Position numbers and translations under genes: made by a program. A stretch of DNA of 7,131 nucleotides from Melioribacteraceae bacterium (GTDB lineage Bacteria; Bacteroidota; Ignavibacteria; Ignavibacteriales; Melioribacteraceae): assembly GCA_015494845.1 (NCBI GenBank), contig WGAL01000204.1, positions 1 to 7,131 on the forward strand. Reading direction: 5' to 3'. The notes beneath the pieces were generated by a model. That model was not told where the DNA came from and made no database searches. It worked only from the letters and a program-made list of their open reading frames with translations. The stretch's first letter is position 1, and each line of letters opens with the position of its first letter. Shown here one piece after another: positions 6,072 to 7,131 of this stretch.

Positions 6072-6100
6072 ATATTACAAGAAAAATTTTTAATAATCAA
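6072..6100 (-). promoter_or_regulatory. Candidate malQ promoter
   Basis: On the minus strand, TTGATT (plus-strand 6095-6100) and TAATAT (6072-6077) are separated by 17 bases, each with 4 of 6 consensus matches for a sigma-70-type promoter. The predicted transcript would begin at about 6065, inside the Shine-Dalgarno region. That is awkward and lowers confidence; an AT-rich region gives many such matches by chance. Confidence 0.25.
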
Positions 6101-6101
6101 T

Positions 6102-6145
6102 GTGAAAAATATGAAAAAATTTCAGATATTGGGTTCACCTTTTTT
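6102..6145 (+). promoter_or_regulatory. AT-rich hairpin followed by a T-run
   Basis: GTGAA (6102-6106) pairs with TTCAC (6134-6138), AATAT (6108-6112) with ATATT (6126-6130), and GAAA (6113-6116) with TTTC (6120-6123). The loop is AAA, with small bulges between stem segments. C and six T follow at 6139-6145. On the plus strand this has the layout of a weak intrinsic terminator more than 200 bases before nrdJ. It could be an attenuator only if nrdJ transcription starts upstream of 6102, which is not shown. Confidence 0.25.
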
Positions 6146-6180
6146 CGAAATGTTTAGCAAGCGTTTTATTTCTCTCCTCC

Positions 6181-6272
6181 CAAATTTATCAACGGCTAAA
6201 TGTTTCGATAAAAATTTGCTTTTTAACTTGCATTAAGATAGTTTGCAAGTCCTTTTTCCGGTAACAATTGTT
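6181..6272. promoter_or_regulatory. Cluster of three dyads in the malQ-nrdJ divergent region
   Basis: Three inverted repeats lie in a row: CAAATTTATC (6181-6190) with GATAAAAATTTG (6207-6218, a two-base bulge); ACTTGCA (6226-6232) with TGCAAGT (6244-6250), a perfect 7-base pair across 11 bases; and the perfect palindrome AACAATTGTT (6263-6272). All are upstream of nrdJ. They could be repressor sites or transcript hairpins. I see no NrdR-box pair of recognisable form and no cobalamin-riboswitch core, although a B12-dependent gene follows. No convincing nrdJ promoter could be chosen. Confidence 0.4.
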
Positions 6273-6341
6273 CTGAGAAATATTTACAGCGCCGTAGGTG
6301 AATTATCTTTATTTGTAACTGTTTTTTTTAATATAAATTTT

Positions 6342-6346
6342 GGGAG
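6342..6346 (+). promoter_or_regulatory. nrdJ ribosome-binding site
   Basis: GGGAG lies 6 bases before the ATG at 6353-6355. It is the clearest Shine-Dalgarno in the window, suggesting strong translation, and it fixes the start of the truncated reductase gene. Confidence 0.75.
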
Positions 6347-6352
6347 CTGGGT

Positions 6353-7131
6353 ATGAAAATAAGGCGTCTATTTACCAAAGCCGGCGAAGAGCCGCTCTCA
6401 GGGATTAAATTTGTCCAAAGAATCTCTGAAATTAAAAATCCTGACGGAACCGTCGTTTTCCATATGGATAACGTAATGGTCCCGGAAAGTTGGTCGCAAG
6501 TTGCAACCGACATCATTGCGCAAAAATATTTTAGGAAAGCAGGCGTTCCGAGAGTTACAAAAAGGGTTCGCGAAAAAAACATTCCGCAATGGCTACAACC
6601 GAGCGTTCCTGACCTTGAAAAACTTGAATTACTGCCTGAATCCGAACGATACACACACGAAAACGACGCAAGACAAGTTTTCCACCGTATGGCAGGAACT
6701 TGGACCTACTGGGGCTGGAAAGCAAATTATTTCGACAGCGAAGAAGACGCGAAAGCGTTTTACGACGAATTAACTTATATGCTTGCGACTCAAATGGCGG
6801 CGCCAAACAGTCCGCAATGGTTCAATACAGGTTTGCATTGGGCTTACGGAATTACCGGTCCATCGCAAGGTCATTATTACGTGGATTACAAAACCGGCGT
6901 TTTGACAGAATCGCACGATTCATATTCGCATCCGCAACCGCACGCTTGCTTTATTCAAGGCGTAAAAGACGATTTGGTAAACGAAGGCGGAATTATGGAT
7001 TTGTGGGTTCGCGAGGCGCGTTTGTTTAAATACGGTTCCGGAACAGGAAGTAATTTTTCCGATATCCGCGGCGAAGGCGAACCGTTAAGCGGAGGCGGAA
7101 GATCGTCAGGCTTGATGTCTTTCCTAAAAAT
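6353..7131 (+). CDS. nrdJ: Adenosylcobalamin-dependent (class II) ribonucleotide reductase, N-terminal part
   Basis: The first 259 residues of a reductase that continues beyond the right edge. Full proteins of the long NrdJ type run, from memory, to roughly 800-1200 residues. The enzyme reduces ribonucleotides to deoxyribonucleotides, using a radical generated from coenzyme B12, so it works with or without oxygen. Visible family features: a start of MKIRRLFTKAGEEPLSGI, SEIKNPDGTVVF (25-36), SWSQVATDIIAQKYFRKAGVP (47-66), NSPQWFNTG (152-160), QPHACFI (195-201) with Cys199 as the likely first cysteine of the active-site redox pair, GSGTGSNFS (228-236), and SGGGRSSGLMSF (246-257). No ATP-cone precedes the catalytic domain. 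The reading frame has no stop or frameshift. The other active-site cysteines and the C-terminal redox tail are outside the window. Transcribed away from malQ across a 297-base gap. Confidence 0.95.
   Translation, partial: MKIRRLFTKAGEEPLSGIKFVQRISEIKNPDGTVVFHMDNVMVPESWSQVATDIIAQKYFRKAGVPRVTKRVREKNIPQWLQPSVPDLEKLELLPESERYTHENDARQVFHRMAGTWTYWGWKANYFDSEEDAKAFYDELTYMLATQMAAPNSPQWFNTGLHWAYGITGPSQGHYYVDYKTGVLTESHDSYSHPQPHACFIQGVKDDLVNEGGIMDLWVREARLFKYGSGTGSNFSDIRGEGEPLSGGGRSSGLMSFLK

Noticed and set aside
6111..6236. Possible small plus-strand protein of 41 residues in the malQ-nrdJ gap
   Set aside because: No ribosome-binding site precedes the ATG, and the region is occupied by dyads and AT-rich hairpins.
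6056..6352. Cobalamin riboswitch expected before a B12-dependent gene
   Set aside because: I could not find a B12-box-like core or the surrounding helices by eye; a covariance search would be needed to exclude it fully.
6328..6654. Minus-strand open frame opposite the start of nrdJ
   Set aside because: It is a shadow of the conserved nrdJ reading frame.

Overview
This is a bacterial chromosomal window, moderately AT-rich by eye. It holds six recognisable protein genes separated by repeat-filled gaps. Five genes lie on the minus strand, in transcription order: malQ (4-alpha-glucanotransferase), a U32-family tRNA hydroxylation protein (trhP-like), engB (ribosome-assembly GTPase), a short-chain dehydrogenase/reductase (SDR), and a class I SAM-dependent methyltransferase. 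A sixth gene diverges from malQ on the plus strand and runs off the right edge: a B12-dependent (class II) ribonucleotide reductase, of which the first 259 residues are visible. No complete mobile element, CRISPR array, rRNA or tRNA gene was recognised.

The gene set points to an ordinary bacterium that depends on cobalamin for deoxynucleotide synthesis and handles alpha-glucans. The intergenic DNA is full of short palindromic repeats: an iterated GATT inverted repeat, CGTCATT(G/A)CGAG elements, CCCC/GGGG hairpin chains and TTAAGAA heptads. I associate such repeats, from memory, with uncultured FCB-type lineages (Bacteroidota, Chlorobiota, Fibrobacterota). That placement is a weak inference; no gene here fixes the phylum.

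Layout. 1-345: no credible gene; a long inverted repeat, GC-rich hairpins and a plus-strand terminator-like hairpin. 346-2133: methyltransferase and SDR genes, 6 bases apart and probably co-translated. They are bracketed by inverted copies of a 14-base repeat core. 2134-2390: gap with the second repeat copy. 2391-2987: engB. 2988-3244: gap with competing hairpins against the engB start and a chain of CCCC/GGGG hairpins. 3245-4468: trhP-like gene. 4469-4561: short gap with a dyad and heptad repeats. 4562-6055: malQ. 6056-6352: divergent regulatory region with several dyads. 6353-7131: start of nrdJ.

The genes do not form one pathway. malQ, trhP, engB and nrdJ are housekeeping or core-metabolic genes that happen to be neighbours. 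Only the SDR-methyltransferase pair looks like a functional unit. No clear new multi-gene system is visible. The parts most worth a second look are the structured intergenic elements, especially the engB leader and the repeats around the SDR-methyltransferase pair.
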